Assembly: GCF_025398195.1 (NCBI RefSeq)
Contig: NZ_JAODNV010000022.1
Location: forward strand, 1 to 46,193
Source of the DNA: Chelativorans petroleitrophicus
GTDB taxonomy: Bacteria > Pseudomonadota > Alphaproteobacteria > Rhizobiales > Rhizobiaceae
Reading direction: 5' to 3'
Length of the DNA: 46,193 bases
Shown here: piece by piece, positions 16,433 to 25,399 of the stretch
How positions within the stretch are numbered: position 1 is the stretch's first letter
Layout: every line of letters starts with the position of its first letter
The notes under the pieces: generated by a model
What the model saw: the letters and a program-made list of their open reading frames with translations, nothing else
What the model was told of the DNA's origin: nothing
Database searches by the model: none
Made by a program: the position numbers and the translations under genes

Positions 16433-17887
16433 ATGGAACAAAATGTAATGCTGGAAGCTGCAGGCGGTTCTGCCGCGTTAGAGGCAAAAACGGAACGGCC
16501 CGTGGAAAAGAAGGTCTTTGTAAAGACCTATGGCTGCCAGATGAATGTGTACGATTCCCAGCGCATGACCGACGCGCTGGCGGCGGAAGGCTATCGCCCC
16601 ACCGAATCGATCGAGGAGGCGGACCTCGTCCTTCTCAACACCTGCCACATTCGCGAAAAGGCGGCGGAAAAGGTATATTCGGAGCTCGGCCGCATCCGGC
16701 AGATCAAGGACGAGCGCGCCAAACAGGGCCGCGAAACGGTGATCGGCGTTGCGGGCTGCGTCGCCCAGGCTGAAGGCCGGGAAATCCTGCGGCGGGCGCC
16801 GGCGGTCGATCTTGTCATCGGCCCGCAGACCTATCATCGCCTGCCCGCCGTGCTGAGGCGCGCCCGAGCGGGCGACAAGGTGGTCGAGACCGACTACGCC
16901 ATCGAGGACAAGTTCGAGCATCTGCCCGCTCCCGCGCGCAAGGCGGTGCGCAGCCGCGGTGTCACGGCTTTTCTCACCGTTCAGGAGGGGTGCGACAAGT
17001 TCTGCACCTTCTGCGTGGTTCCCTACACACGCGGCGCGGAGGTGTCCCGCCCCGTATCGCAGATCGTAGCCGAAGCGGAGCGGCTGGCGGAGGCCGGCGT
17101 GCGGGAAGTCACGCTGCTCGGCCAGAACGTCAATGCCTGGCACGGCGAAGGTCCGGACGGCAGGGAATGGGGTCTCGGCCGCCTTCTCTTCCGGCTGGCA
17201 GAAATTCCCGGGCTCGACCGTCTGCGCTATACGACCAGCCACCCGCGCGACATGGACGACGCGCTGATCGCCGCCCATCGCGATCTCGACAAGCTGATGC
17301 CCTATCTGCATCTTCCGGTGCAGGCTGGCTCTGACCGCATCCTAAAGGCCATGAACCGGCGCCACACCGCGGCCGACTATCTGCGCCTGATCGAGCGCAT
17401 CCGTGCCGCGCGGCCCGACATCGCCATGTCGGGTGACTTCATCGTCGGCTTCCCCGGAGAGACGGAGGAAGACTTTCAGGACACGATGCGCATCGTGCGA
17501 GCGGTGGGCTATGCGCAGGCCTTCTCCTTCAAATATTCGCCCCGGCCTGGAACGCCGGGCGCGGAGATGGAGGATCAGGTTCCCGATGCGGTCAAGGACG
17601 ACCGTCTGCAGCGCCTGCAGGCGCTGCTTACCGAACAGAGCCAGGCCTTCGCACAAAGCCTGGTGGGCCGGACGATCGACGTGCTTCTGGAGAAGCCGGG
17701 GCGCCATCCGGGCCAGCTCGTCGGCCGTTCGCCCTGGCTGCAGCCAGTCGTCGCCGACGAAAGGGCCGGAACGGTGGGGGACATCGTTCGCGTGCGCATC
17801 ACGCATGCCGGCCCGAACAGCCTTCTAAGCGAGCCCGCCAGCGGGCCAGCGGAAATGACGAAGAGCCTGAAGGGAGCACACGTTTGA
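16433..17887 (+). CDS. miaB: tRNA-2-methylthio-N6-dimethylallyladenosine synthase MiaB
   Basis: A 484-residue radical SAM methylthiotransferase. The N-terminal domain holds the auxiliary cluster ligands C35 (KTYGCQMN), C71 ([11 protein letters not shown]) and C109 ([11 protein letters not shown]). The radical SAM cluster is C187-xxx-C191-xx-C194 ([17 protein letters not shown]). A TRAM domain closes the protein. It methylthiolates i6A37 in tRNAs that read UNN codons. The frame is uninterrupted and of usual rhizobial length. The TGA (17885-17887) overlaps the TTG start of phoH. Confidence 0.97.
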   Translation: MEQNVMLEAAGGSAALEAKTERPVEKKVFVKTYGCQMNVYDSQRMTDALAAEGYRPTESIEEADLVLLNTCHIREKAAEKVYSELGRIRQIKDERAKQGRETVIGVAGCVAQAEGREILRRAPAVDLVIGPQTYHRLPAVLRRARAGDKVVETDYAIEDKFEHLPAPARKAVRSRGVTAFLTVQEGCDKFCTFCVVPYTRGAEVSRPVSQIVAEAERLAEAGVREVTLLGQNVNAWHGEGPDGREWGLGRLLFRLAEIPGLDRLRYTTSHPRDMDDALIAAHRDLDKLMPYLHLPVQAGSDRILKAMNRRHTAADYLRLIERIRAARPDIAMSGDFIVGFPGETEEDFQDTMRIVRAVGYAQAFSFKYSPRPGTPGAEMEDQVPDAVKDDRLQRLQALLTEQSQAFAQSLVGRTIDVLLEKPGRHPGQLVGRSPWLQPVVADERAGTVGDIVRVRITHAGPNSLLSEPASGPAEMTKSLKGAHV

Positions 17888-18927
17888 CCGCCGGAACGGA
17901 TTTCGAAAAGCGCCCCTCCGGGGCATCCGACATGGCGCACGTCGTACTGACCTTTGACAACAACAAGCTTGCGGGCAGGCTTTACGGGCCGTTCGATGAA
18001 AATCTCGCCCGCATCGAGCAGAAGCTCGGCGTGGACATCCGGTCCAAGGGAAATCAGCTCGCGATCAAGGGCGAGTCGACGGCGGCCGAACAGGCCCGCC
18101 GCGCTCTCGACTATCTCTATGGCCTTGTGCAAGGCGGCGCGGAGCTTTCCGCGTCCGAGGTGGACGGCGCGGTGCGCCTCGCGCAGGCAGCGGACGACCA
18201 GCTCAGCCTGCCGACGATGGAGTCCAGAGGCAAGCTGGCGGCGGCGCAGATTTCCACTCGCAAGCGCACGGTCTACGCCCGCTCGCCTAATCAGGACGCC
18301 TATATGCGCGCGCTGGAGCGCTCGGAACTGGTGTTTGGGATTGGTCCTGCCGGTACAGGCAAGACCTTCCTCGCCGTGGCCCATGCCGCCATGCTTCTGG
18401 AGCGCGGGATGGTGGATCGCATCGTGCTGTCGCGGCCGGCGGTGGAGGCCGGCGAGCGGCTCGGCTTCCTGCCCGGCGATATGCGCGAGAAGGTGGATCC
18501 CTATCTGCGGCCGCTCTACGATGCGCTTTATGAGATGATCCCAGCCGAGAAAGTGGAACGGGCGCTGGCCGCGGACGTGATCGAGATTGCGCCGCTCGCC
18601 TTTATGCGCGGCCGCACGCTTTCCAATGCGGTCGTCATCCTCGATGAGGCGCAGAACACCACGCCGATGCAGATGAAGATGTTCCTCACGCGACTCGGCG
18701 AGAATGGACGCATGATCGTGACCGGCGATCCGAGCCAGATCGATCTGCCTCCGAACACCAAGTCCGGGCTGATCGAGGCGCTGGACGTGCTTCGGGATGT
18801 GCCCGGCATCGTCACAGTCCGCTTCAACGAGAAGGACGTGGTGCGTCACCCGCTGGTTGCCGCGATCGTCGACGCCTATGACCGTAAGACGCCCAAGCGC
18901 CCGCCGGAACGCGAAACCGATGGCTGA
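17884..18927 (+). CDS. PhoH family ATPase (PhoH-like, YbeZ)
   Basis: A 347-residue PhoH-like protein with an N-terminal KH-like segment (about residues 18-90). The P-loop is [10 protein letters not shown] at residues 152-161 and Walker B is [11 protein letters not shown] near 246. YbeZ/PhoH acts with YbeY in RNA metabolism. The start is chosen at TTG 17884, overlapping the miaB stop, with AGGGAG 8 bases upstream. The ATG at 17932 (MAHVVLTFD) has no comparable ribosome site but would also give a complete domain. The next gene, ybeY, overlaps by 8 bp. Confidence 0.93.
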   Translation: MTAGTDFEKRPSGASDMAHVVLTFDNNKLAGRLYGPFDENLARIEQKLGVDIRSKGNQLAIKGESTAAEQARRALDYLYGLVQGGAELSASEVDGAVRLAQAADDQLSLPTMESRGKLAAAQISTRKRTVYARSPNQDAYMRALERSELVFGIGPAGTGKTFLAVAHAAMLLERGMVDRIVLSRPAVEAGERLGFLPGDMREKVDPYLRPLYDALYEMIPAEKVERALAADVIEIAPLAFMRGRTLSNAVVILDEAQNTTPMQMKMFLTRLGENGRMIVTGDPSQIDLPPNTKSGLIEALDVLRDVPGIVTVRFNEKDVVRHPLVAAIVDAYDRKTPKRPPERETDG

Positions 18928-19414
18928 CGTAGCGGTACAGGCTGCAGCGGGCATTGACGTCGAGTGCATTGTCGAGGCGGGCGACTGGCCGCCGGAGGAT
19001 GCCCTTCACGATATCTGCGTCCGCGCAGTGGCGGCCGCGGCAGGCCATGCGGAAGCGGCAGGCCGGGGCACGCTCACCATCCTCTTTTCGGACGATGCCG
19101 TCATCCAGGCGCTGAACGCCCGTTTCCGCGGCAAGGACAAACCAACCAACGTGCTGTCCTTTCCCGCGCCCGCCGCCGCGACCATGCCCGGCGCGCCGCG
19201 TCACATTGGCGACATTGCGCTCGCCTATGAAACAGTGGCACGCGAGGCCGAAACAGAGCGGAAGCCGTTCGAGCATCATCTCACGCACCTTGTGGTGCAT
19301 GGGTTCCTTCACCTTTTCGGCTATGACCACGAGACGCCTGAAGAGGCCGAGGAAATGGAGAATCTCGAACGGCGTATTCTCGAAAGTCTTGCCATTGGCG
19401 ATCCCTATGCCTAA
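18920..19414 (+). CDS. ybeY: Endoribonuclease YbeY
   Basis: A 164-residue zinc metallo-endoribonuclease. The signature H-x3-H-x5-H is visible as HLVVHGFLHLFGYDHE with H127, H131 and H137. The preceding NARFRGKDKPTNVLSFP strand is equally typical. YbeY matures 16S rRNA 3' ends and aids 70S quality control with the PhoH partner encoded just upstream. The ATG at 18920 lies inside the end of phoH. A longer frame from 18797 would overlap phoH by 130 bp and carries no family sequence. Confidence 0.95.
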   Translation: MADVAVQAAAGIDVECIVEAGDWPPEDALHDICVRAVAAAAGHAEAAGRGTLTILFSDDAVIQALNARFRGKDKPTNVLSFPAPAAATMPGAPRHIGDIALAYETVAREAETERKPFEHHLTHLVVHGFLHLFGYDHETPEEAEEMENLERRILESLAIGDPYA

Positions 19415-19441
19415 CTTTCCGGGGTCAACAACCGAAAGACG

Positions 19442-20491
19442 ATGACAGACGTTTCCATAACTGAAGCCGCCGGCCCTCCGGACGGCGAAGCCAGCTCCCC
19501 CTCGGAAGGCGAGGACGGCTCTAGTAGACCTCCGCAACGCAACAAGCGACATTTCTCGCTGCTTGAGCGGCTTACGGGCTTTATGCGCCTGCGCAACGGC
19601 TCATCTCTGCGCGAGGATCTTGCCGACGCCCTTGCGGAAAGTACGCCGGAAACGGCGTCCTTCTCGCCCATCGAGCGGGCGATGCTCAACAACATTCTGC
19701 GCCTACGCGAACTGCGGGTGGAGGATGTCATGGTGCCGCGCGCCGACATCGAGGCGGTGGAGATCAACACCACCCTTGGCGAGCTGCTAAACGTCTTCGA
19801 CCGCGGGGCGCATTCGCGCATGCCCGTCTATGCGGAAACGCTCGATGATCCGCGGGGAATGGTGCACATCCGCGATATCGTGGCGCATCTCATCCGCGCT
19901 TCGCGGCCCAAGAACGGGCGTGGACGCAAGCAGGAAGCAAACCCGCCCCTGTCGCTCGGTAATGTGGATCTCAACCGCACCATCGGCGAACTGAACATCG
20001 TCCGCCCGCTGCTCTTCGTGCCGCCCTCGATGCTGGCGTCGGACCTCATGGCGCGCATGCAGGCGAGCCGCACCCAGATGGCGCTCGTCATCGATGAATA
20101 TGGCGGCACGGACGGGCTCGTCTCGCTCGAGGACATTGTGGAGATGGTCATCGGCGACATTGAGGACGAGCACGACGAGGACGAGCCGATGATCGAGAAG
20201 ACCGGCGACGGCATCTTCGTCGTCGACGCGCGCGCGGAGATCGAGGATGTCGCCCGCGCGATCGGAGACGGCTTCAGCCCCGGCGAGCACGCCGAAGAGG
20301 TGGACACGATCGGCGGCATGATCTTCAACGCGCTGGGCCGCGTACCCGCGCGCGGCGAGGTGGTGCAGGCGATCCCCGGCTTCGAGTTCCATGTGCTCGA
20401 TGCCGATCCGCGCCGCGTGAAGCGCGTGCGTATAGTGCAGGGCCGTACGGCCGAGCGCCGCCGCCGCATAATGAAGGCACCCGAGGCGTAG
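19442..20491 (+). CDS. corC: Hemolysin family/CorC protein with paired CBS domains
   Basis: A 349-residue soluble protein. The segment RVEDVMVPRADIEAVEI opens the first CBS motif (about residues 94-160), a second CBS unit with DLMARMQASRTQMALVIDEY runs to about residue 235, and a CorC_HlyC domain follows at about residues 245-330. There is no DUF21 membrane domain, so it is the cytosolic CorC/TlyC form tied to magnesium/cobalt efflux. It is often called hemolysin C without proof. The first 40 residues are low-complexity. It lies 27 bp after ybeY in the phoH-ybeY-corC-lnt order seen in many proteobacteria. Confidence 0.92.
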   Translation: MTDVSITEAAGPPDGEASSPSEGEDGSSRPPQRNKRHFSLLERLTGFMRLRNGSSLREDLADALAESTPETASFSPIERAMLNNILRLRELRVEDVMVPRADIEAVEINTTLGELLNVFDRGAHSRMPVYAETLDDPRGMVHIRDIVAHLIRASRPKNGRGRKQEANPPLSLGNVDLNRTIGELNIVRPLLFVPPSMLASDLMARMQASRTQMALVIDEYGGTDGLVSLEDIVEMVIGDIEDEHDEDEPMIEKTGDGIFVVDARAEIEDVARAIGDGFSPGEHAEEVDTIGGMIFNALGRVPARGEVVQAIPGFEFHVLDADPRRVKRVRIVQGRTAERRRRIMKAPEA

Positions 20492-20528
20492 CAACTCAGC
20501 CGGTTTCGGCCATCCATCCCAACAGCGC

Positions 20529-20553
20529 AGCGCCGCATTTGGCGGCGCTCTTT
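20529..20553 (+). terminator. Terminator after corC
   Basis: AGCGCCGC (20529-20536) pairs with GCGGCGCT (20542-20549) around a 5-base loop, followed by CTTTCC. It lies 38 bp after the corC stop and before the lnt-like start. It overlaps a longer possible lnt N-terminus, which supports the later start at 20599. Confidence 0.6.
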
Positions 20554-20598
20554 CCGCTTGGTAAGTCTGGTGTCCTGATTCGTCTTGCGGATGGGCCC

Positions 20599-22164
20599 AT
20601 GGAGCGACTTGCCGGACGAGTGTTTCTGTTGTGGAGCTGGCCGCGGCGGCTCGCCGCCTGCGCGGCGGGTGCAATCACCGTTCTGGCGCTCCCCCCCTTC
20701 GATTTTCCGGCGGCCGGTTTTTTCTCCTTCCCGATTCTTGTCTGGCTGCTTGACGGTACACCGGCGGCGGGAGCGGCATGGCGGCGCTTCCTGCCGGCCT
20801 TTTCCGCCGGCTGGTGGTTCGGCTTCGGCTATTTTCTCGCCGGCATGTGGTGGGTGGGTGCACCCTTTCTCCGCGACCTGGGCCTTGCCTGGGCCCTGCC
20901 CCTGGCCGTGCTCGGCCTGCCCGCGTGTCTCGCCCTGTTCTACGGTCTGGCCACGCTGATCGCCCGCCTGCTCTGGAGCGACGGCATCGGGCGCATAGCC
21001 GCGCTCGCCTTCGGCTTCGGGATTGCCGAATGGCTGCGCGGCGCGCTTCCCTGGGGCCTGGCCTGGAATGCCATCGGCCTTGCCGCCATGCCCGTGCCGC
21101 TTCTGATGCAGGGCGCGCATGTGCTGGGCGTGGCAGGGATGAGTGCGGCGGCCATTTTCGTCTATTCAACGCCTGCTCTTCTCGCGACGCGGCTTCATGC
21201 ACGCGCCGGGTTGACGCTGGCGGCCATCTTGATCGCCGCCCAGCTCGGCTATGGCTATGCGCACCTGTCGATGAATCCCGAAACGGACCGCGTTCTGCGC
21301 GTCCGGCTCGTGCAGCCTGTTCCGGAGGCAGGCGGCGATTTCGACGAGACGCTGAAAACCTATCTGGAGCTGACCGCTTCTCCCGTCGCCGACGGACAGG
21401 CTTCACCCGAACTTATTCTCTGGCCGGAGCTGTCCGTCCCCTTCGTGCTTGCCGAAAGGCCGGACCTGCTCGATGCCATCGTCCGTGGCCTCAGGGATGA
21501 CGAGCTGCTGATTGCCGGCACGGTGCGGCAAGAGAGCGGACCAGAGGCGGGCATGCGGCGGCTCTATAACGCAGTCGTCGCTATCAGCAAAACGGATGGG
21601 ATTATCGATGGGGCAGATAAGGTAAACATTGCTCTCTTTGTCGATCACCTGCCCTTCGAAGGAATCTTTCCGGGTGCCGGGCCGGATAGTCCCCTAACGA
21701 AAACGTCGTATTCCCCCGGCAGCGCCCGGAGACTTCTTTCCGTATCAGAAAACATTGGTGCGCTGCCGCTCATCGGCACGGAGGCGGCAATTCCCGGTAT
21801 TGCCGAACCTCATGCCCAAAGGGTGGACCTCATCCTCAATCCGGCCAATTATTCAGCCTTCGCCGGCCTGCCTGTCTCCTATCAGCATCTGCGCCAGGCC
21901 CAGCTTCGCGCGGTCGAGGCGGGACTCCCTCTGCTGCTTGCCATGCCGCATGGTCCGACCGCGGTCATCGATGCCCGAGGCCGTGTGATCGACGCGCTCG
22001 CAGCAAGCCGTCGCGGAATCATCGATGTCGCGGTGCCGCTGACCGAAAATGGAATGTTGCCGGGCGGCAGCAGCACCTTGCGCGGCCTTGTTTTTTCCGC
22101 AATGCTGGGGATGGTTGCGTTGTTTTTAATCATACGTGTAGGCATTCCCGAGAGTCGCGATTGA
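20599..22164 (+). CDS. lnt: Apolipoprotein N-acyltransferase-like protein lacking the catalytic Cys
   Basis: A 521-residue protein with the Lnt plan: an N-terminal membrane bundle (about residues 15-215, including FDFPAAGFFSFPILVWLL and GWWFGFGYFLAGMWWVG) and a C-terminal nitrilase-type domain. Of the E-K-C triad, the glutamate is present (E277 in LWPELSVP) and the lysine is present (K341 in GADKVN). The usual LICYE segment reads PLIGTEAAIP, placing G393 where the nucleophilic cysteine belongs. NVTNDAWFG is also altered to NPANYSAFAG and the TNxG turn to MPHG. Lnt transfers the third acyl chain to lipoproteins. This copy is predicted unable to form the thioester. The start at ATG 20599 avoids the upstream terminator. 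Confidence 0.85.
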   Translation: MERLAGRVFLLWSWPRRLAACAAGAITVLALPPFDFPAAGFFSFPILVWLLDGTPAAGAAWRRFLPAFSAGWWFGFGYFLAGMWWVGAPFLRDLGLAWALPLAVLGLPACLALFYGLATLIARLLWSDGIGRIAALAFGFGIAEWLRGALPWGLAWNAIGLAAMPVPLLMQGAHVLGVAGMSAAAIFVYSTPALLATRLHARAGLTLAAILIAAQLGYGYAHLSMNPETDRVLRVRLVQPVPEAGGDFDETLKTYLELTASPVADGQASPELILWPELSVPFVLAERPDLLDAIVRGLRDDELLIAGTVRQESGPEAGMRRLYNAVVAISKTDGIIDGADKVNIALFVDHLPFEGIFPGAGPDSPLTKTSYSPGSARRLLSVSENIGALPLIGTEAAIPGIAEPHAQRVDLILNPANYSAFAGLPVSYQHLRQAQLRAVEAGLPLLLAMPHGPTAVIDARGRVIDALAASRRGIIDVAVPLTENGMLPGGSSTLRGLVFSAMLGMVALFLIIRVGIPESRD

Positions 22165-22296
22165 CATCGGGGTGACGACCCGCACATATGATCGTGCCGA
22201 CTATGCGCGCAGGTGCTGGGGGGCAGTCCCGGCTAATAGAGGGCGTGATTCCCGTCGGTATCGAATAGTCACTATGTCCCGTGCGGCGAGGGATCG

Positions 22297-22710
22297 ATGA
22301 ACAACAGCAAGAAGAGGCCGAATCCGATCGACGTTCACGTCGGAAGCCGAATCCGGCTGCGCCGGAATATGCTTGGCATCAGCCAGGAAAAGCTGGGCGA
22401 GAGCCTGGGCATAACTTTTCAACAAATTCAGAAGTATGAGAAGGGGACGAATCGCGTAGGCGCCAGCCGCCTGCAGGCGATCGCATCGATTCTCAACACC
22501 CCGGTTTCCTTCTTCTTCGATGGCGCCCCGGGCGACAGCAGCGCGCAACCTGGGCTGGCCGAGGAGAACGCGACCTATGTGGCCGATTTCCTCAACAGCT
22601 CCGAAGGCATTCAGCTCAATCGAGCCTTCGTCAAGATTGCCGACCCGAAGGTTCGGCGCCGGGTGCTCGACTTGGTAAAGGCATTGGCGGCTGATCCGTC
22701 GAGCGAGTAG
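22297..22710 (+). CDS. XRE-family helix-turn-helix regulator
   Basis: A 137-residue protein with a Cro/C1-type HTH at about residues 14-70. IRLRRNMLGISQEKLGESLG and ITFQQIQKYEKGTNRVGASR are textbook positions for the two helices, then ASILNTPVSFFF. Residues 75-137 form an acidic/helical tail of unknown role. Small XRE regulators in front of metK are a recurring rhizobial arrangement and resemble the SinR/PraR-type group. It could regulate metK or its own operon, but no operator was identified. Confidence 0.92.
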   Translation: MNNSKKRPNPIDVHVGSRIRLRRNMLGISQEKLGESLGITFQQIQKYEKGTNRVGASRLQAIASILNTPVSFFFDGAPGDSSAQPGLAEENATYVADFLNSSEGIQLNRAFVKIADPKVRRRVLDLVKALAADPSSE

Positions 22711-22768
22711 CCGTCAGGTTCCCACAACTCTTGACCCTTTCGATGGCGAGTGGTTAACAGGATGCCCG

Positions 22769-22795
22769 CCGGCGCGGCGCTTGTGCCGGTCTTTT
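22769..22795 (+). terminator. Hairpin with T-run between the XRE gene and metK
   Basis: CCGGCGC (22769-22775) pairs with GTGCCGG (22783-22789), one wobble, 7-base loop, followed by TCTTTT. It ends 18 bp before the metK GTG start. That is too close for an independent metK promoter, so it could act as an attenuator of metK read-through. No SAM riboswitch core was recognised. Confidence 0.5.
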
Positions 22796-22812
22796 CTTAG
22801 AGGGGCTTTCCC

Positions 22813-24093
22813 GTGGCGCGCAGAACTTATCTCTTTACCAGTGAATCGGTGTCCGAAGGCCATCCGGACAAGGTGTGCGACCGCATCTCCGACGAGATTG
22901 TGGACCTCGTCTACCGGGAGGCGAAGAAGGAAGGCATGGACCCTTGGAAGGTCCGCGTGGCATGCGAGACGCTCGCAACCACGAACCGGGTCGTCATTGC
23001 CGGGGAAGTACGCGTTCCAGACAGCCTCCTGAAGCGGGACAAGCAGGGCAACATCCTGAGGGATGCCCGCGGCGAGCCGGTGATCAACCCCGCCAAGTTC
23101 CGTGCCGCGGCCCGGCGCGCGATCCGCTCGATCGGCTACGAGCAGGAGGGCTTTCACTGGAAAACGGTGAAGATCGACGTGCTGCTGCACGGCCAGTCCG
23201 CCCATATTGCGCAGGGTGTCGACAACGCGGCTGACCGCCAGGGCGAGGAAGGCGCGGGCGACCAGGGCATCATGTTCGGCTATGCCTGCCGCGAGACCCC
23301 CGATCTCATGCCGGCGCCGATCTACTATGCCCATCGCATCCTGCAGCGTCTTTCGGAGGCGCGAAAGGCTGGCGAGGGAGACGCCGCGAAGCTCGGGCCT
23401 GACGCAAAGAGCCAGGTGACGGTGCGCTATGTGGACGGCAAGCCGACCGCTGTCACCGAGATTGTGGTATCCACGCAGCACCTCGATCCCGACTGGGATT
23501 CGAAGAAGGTGCGCGAGGTGGTCGAGCCCTATGTCCGTGAGGCTCTGGCAAGCGGCGGGCTGGCGATCGCGGAGGACTGCCGGTGGTATGTCAATCCGAC
23601 CGGCAAGTTCGTCATTGGCGGGCCCGATGGCGATGCGGGGCTGACCGGGCGCAAGATCATCGTCGACACCTATGGGGGTGCTGCTCCCCACGGCGGCGGT
23701 GCGTTTTCCGGCAAGGACACGACCAAGGTCGACCGCTCGGCGGCCTATGCCGCGCGCTACCTGGCGAAGAACGTGGTGGCGGCGGGACTTGCCGACCGCT
23801 GCACGATCCAGCTCGCCTATGCCATCGGTGTGGCGCAGCCTCTGGCGATCTATGTGGACCTGCACGGCACGGGCCGGGTCTCCGAAGAGGCGGTGGAGCT
23901 TGCCATCCGCCAAGTCATGGACCTGTCGCCGACGGGGATCCGCCGGCATCTTGACCTGAACAGACCGATCTACGCCAAGACCGCGGCCTACGGCCATTTC
24001 GGCCGCAAGCCCGGCGCGCGTGACGGGTCCTTCTCCTGGGAGCGGATGGACCTGGTGAAGGCGCTGAAGCAGGCGCTTGCCGCGGCGGCGTGA
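22813..24093 (+). CDS. metK: S-adenosylmethionine synthetase
   Basis: A 426-residue MetK making S-adenosylmethionine from ATP and methionine in the cytosol. Signature stretches are [20 protein letters not shown] near the N-terminus, [14 protein letters not shown] at about residue 147 and [19 protein letters not shown] near 295. The length, longer than E. coli MetK, is usual for the alphaproteobacterial type. The start is GTG 22813, with GAGGGG upstream. The ORF is complete and followed by two strong hairpins before trmB. Confidence 0.97.
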   Translation: MARRTYLFTSESVSEGHPDKVCDRISDEIVDLVYREAKKEGMDPWKVRVACETLATTNRVVIAGEVRVPDSLLKRDKQGNILRDARGEPVINPAKFRAAARRAIRSIGYEQEGFHWKTVKIDVLLHGQSAHIAQGVDNAADRQGEEGAGDQGIMFGYACRETPDLMPAPIYYAHRILQRLSEARKAGEGDAAKLGPDAKSQVTVRYVDGKPTAVTEIVVSTQHLDPDWDSKKVREVVEPYVREALASGGLAIAEDCRWYVNPTGKFVIGGPDGDAGLTGRKIIVDTYGGAAPHGGGAFSGKDTTKVDRSAAYAARYLAKNVVAAGLADRCTIQLAYAIGVAQPLAIYVDLHGTGRVSEEAVELAIRQVMDLSPTGIRRHLDLNRPIYAKTAAYGHFGRKPGARDGSFSWERMDLVKALKQALAAAA

Positions 24094-24158
24094 GGCCGAG
24101 GCGTCGCGAGCACCGGCGATCAGCTGAAGCGCCTCCGCTTGCGCCATCTCTCCGGGCA

Positions 24159-24204
24159 GCGCAATTCCGGGAAAGTGGAAGCCGGTTTCCGTTCGGAATT
24201 GCGC
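24159..24204. repeat. REP-like palindromic element
   Basis: GCGCAATTCCG (24159-24169) is the exact inverse of CGGAATTGCGC (24194-24204). The inner part adds a GGAAA/TTTCC pair around GTGGAAGCCGG. Intergenic palindromes with AATTCCGG...GGAAGCCGGTTTTCC-type cores recur in many rhizobial genomes, so this looks like one copy of a dispersed repeat. Only one copy is in this window. Confidence 0.6.
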
Positions 24205-24219
24205 AAAATCGATACGCTT

Positions 24220-24242
24220 CTCCGTGTTCCCGGAACACGGAG
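24220..24242 (+). terminator. Second hairpin between metK and trmB
   Basis: CTCCGTGTTC pairs with GAACACGGAG around a 3-base loop (24220-24242), ending 21 bp before the trmB start. No T-run follows. It could help terminate metK or shield its mRNA end. Confidence 0.4.
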
Positions 24243-24263
24243 AGGTCGAGGCCCGGGGAACTA

Positions 24264-24980
24264 ATGCCTGAACAGCACCCAATGACCGCCCATCACCCCG
24301 AACGCTCAACGGAAGCCTTTTTCGGCCGCAGAAAAGGCAAGCGCCTGCGTCCCGGGCAGATCGCCGCGCTCGAAACACTTCTGCCCGTTTTGAAGATTGA
24401 TCTCGACCGGCCCGCGCCGGAAGACATCCGTATGCTCTTTGCGCATCCCGTCAATGATGTCCGGCTGGAAATCGGCTTTGGCGGCGGCGAGCATCTGCTG
24501 GCCGAAGTGAACCGCTGCCCCGGGACGGGCTTCATCGGCGTGGAGCCCTTCGTCAACGGCGTGGCAAAGCTGCTCTCCGCTTTGGACGGCGAGCTTCCCG
24601 CCAATTTGCGCCTTTATGACGACGATGCAACCCGTCTGCTCGACTGGCTGCCGCAGGCCTCGCTGTCAGGCATAGACCTGCTCTATCCCGATCCCTGGCC
24701 GAAAAAGCGGCACTGGAAGCGACGTTTCGTCGGACCGACCAATCTCGATCGCTTCGCGCGCGTACTGAAGCCCGGCGGCATTTTCCGGTTCGCCTCCGAC
24801 ATCGACAGCTACGTCAACTGGACGCTGCTTCACTGCCGGGCGCACCCCGCTTTCGCATGGAAGGCCGAAAGCGCCGATGACTGGCGGCACCCCTTCGACA
24901 ACTGGCCGGGCACGCGGTATGAGATGAAGGCCATACGCGAAGGCCGTAGGCCGGCCTATCTGACGTTCATCCGACTTTGA
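24264..24980 (+). CDS. trmB: tRNA (guanine-N7-)-methyltransferase TrmB
   Basis: A 238-residue class I methyltransferase that makes m7G46 in tRNA. The SAM-binding loop is [12 protein letters not shown], and the TrmB signature [16 protein letters not shown] is intact, followed by the [12 protein letters not shown] motif. The start is ATG 24264, preceded by CGGGGAA. A longer frame runs back into the metK end but encodes nothing family-like and covers both hairpins. Confidence 0.95.
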   Translation: MPEQHPMTAHHPERSTEAFFGRRKGKRLRPGQIAALETLLPVLKIDLDRPAPEDIRMLFAHPVNDVRLEIGFGGGEHLLAEVNRCPGTGFIGVEPFVNGVAKLLSALDGELPANLRLYDDDATRLLDWLPQASLSGIDLLYPDPWPKKRHWKRRFVGPTNLDRFARVLKPGGIFRFASDIDSYVNWTLLHCRAHPAFAWKAESADDWRHPFDNWPGTRYEMKAIREGRRPAYLTFIRL

Positions 24981-24991
24981 TACGCTAGGCG

Positions 24992-25156
24992 CTAGCGGTA
25001 CTTGATCTCGCGGAAGCGCTGCGGATCAATCCCGAGATTAATCAGGTCAGCATCACGCACCGGACGGCGCTCGCGCACAGCACTCGAAACGGCGATTGCG
25101 CTGCCCATCACGTCGAAGAACTGACCGACCCCGTTGAGGAAACGACGATTGCGCAT
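24992..25156 (-). CDS. Small conserved basic protein (54 aa), unknown function
   Basis: The minus-strand frame from ATG 25154-25156 has a near-perfect ribosome site (AAGGAG, 9 bases upstream). It encodes MRNRRFLNGVGQFFDVMGSA then a run ending RRPVRDADLINLGIDPQRFR. Short rhizobial proteins with an amphipathic helix plus the LGID.. FR.I tail are common and vaguely resemble DUF1127 proteins, but I cannot name the family. It is divergent from the rimP operon and convergent with trmB. A longer frame to 25249 runs over the likely promoter. Confidence 0.7.
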   Translation of the reverse strand: MRNRRFLNGVGQFFDVMGSAIAVSSAVRERRPVRDADLINLGIDPQRFREIKYR

Positions 25157-25273
25157 GGAAGTGTACTCCTTGTTTGTACCTTCCACATAGGAAGCGCAAA
25201 GCCTTGCAGGTAGCGGCTTTTTTGCAACGCAACCATGCAGTTTGTGCAATGCAGCAAGAGCTGCGTTATGCGC

Positions 25274-25302
25274 TTGAAACCGGGCGGTCGGTGGTCTATA
25301 TA
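25274..25302 (+). promoter_or_regulatory. Sigma-70 promoter of the rimP-nusA-infB operon
   Basis: TTGAAA (25274-25279) and TATATA (25297-25302) are separated by exactly 17 bp, the best-matching housekeeping promoter in the window. Transcription should start near 25309, about 90 bases before the rimP ATG, so the attenuator-like hairpin at 25331-25361 lies inside the leader. Confidence 0.7.
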
Positions 25303-25330
25303 GGGGTCAAATTCTTGGTCGCTATGACGA

Positions 25331-25361
25331 AGAGTGGGTCCTGCCGGTCCCGCTCTTTTTT
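25331..25361 (+). terminator. Intrinsic attenuator in the rimP-nusA leader
   Basis: AGAGTGGG (25331-25338) pairs with CCCGCTCT (25349-25356), one G-T wobble, 10-base loop, followed directly by TTTTT. It sits about 22 bases after the predicted transcription start and 38 bases before rimP. An alternative stem, TCTTGGTC with GACGAAGA (about 25313-25332), touches its left arm and could act as antiterminator. The operon encodes NusA, so autogenous attenuation is plausible but inferred. Confidence 0.65.
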
Positions 25362-25399
25362 GTTAGATTTCGCGGCCGGGCTGGGAGACTTGAGACTGC

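Noticed and set aside
22711-22812. SAM-II, SAM-IV or SAM/SAH riboswitch before metK
   Set aside because: The conserved pseudoknot core sequences were not found. Only a simple hairpin with a T-run is present.
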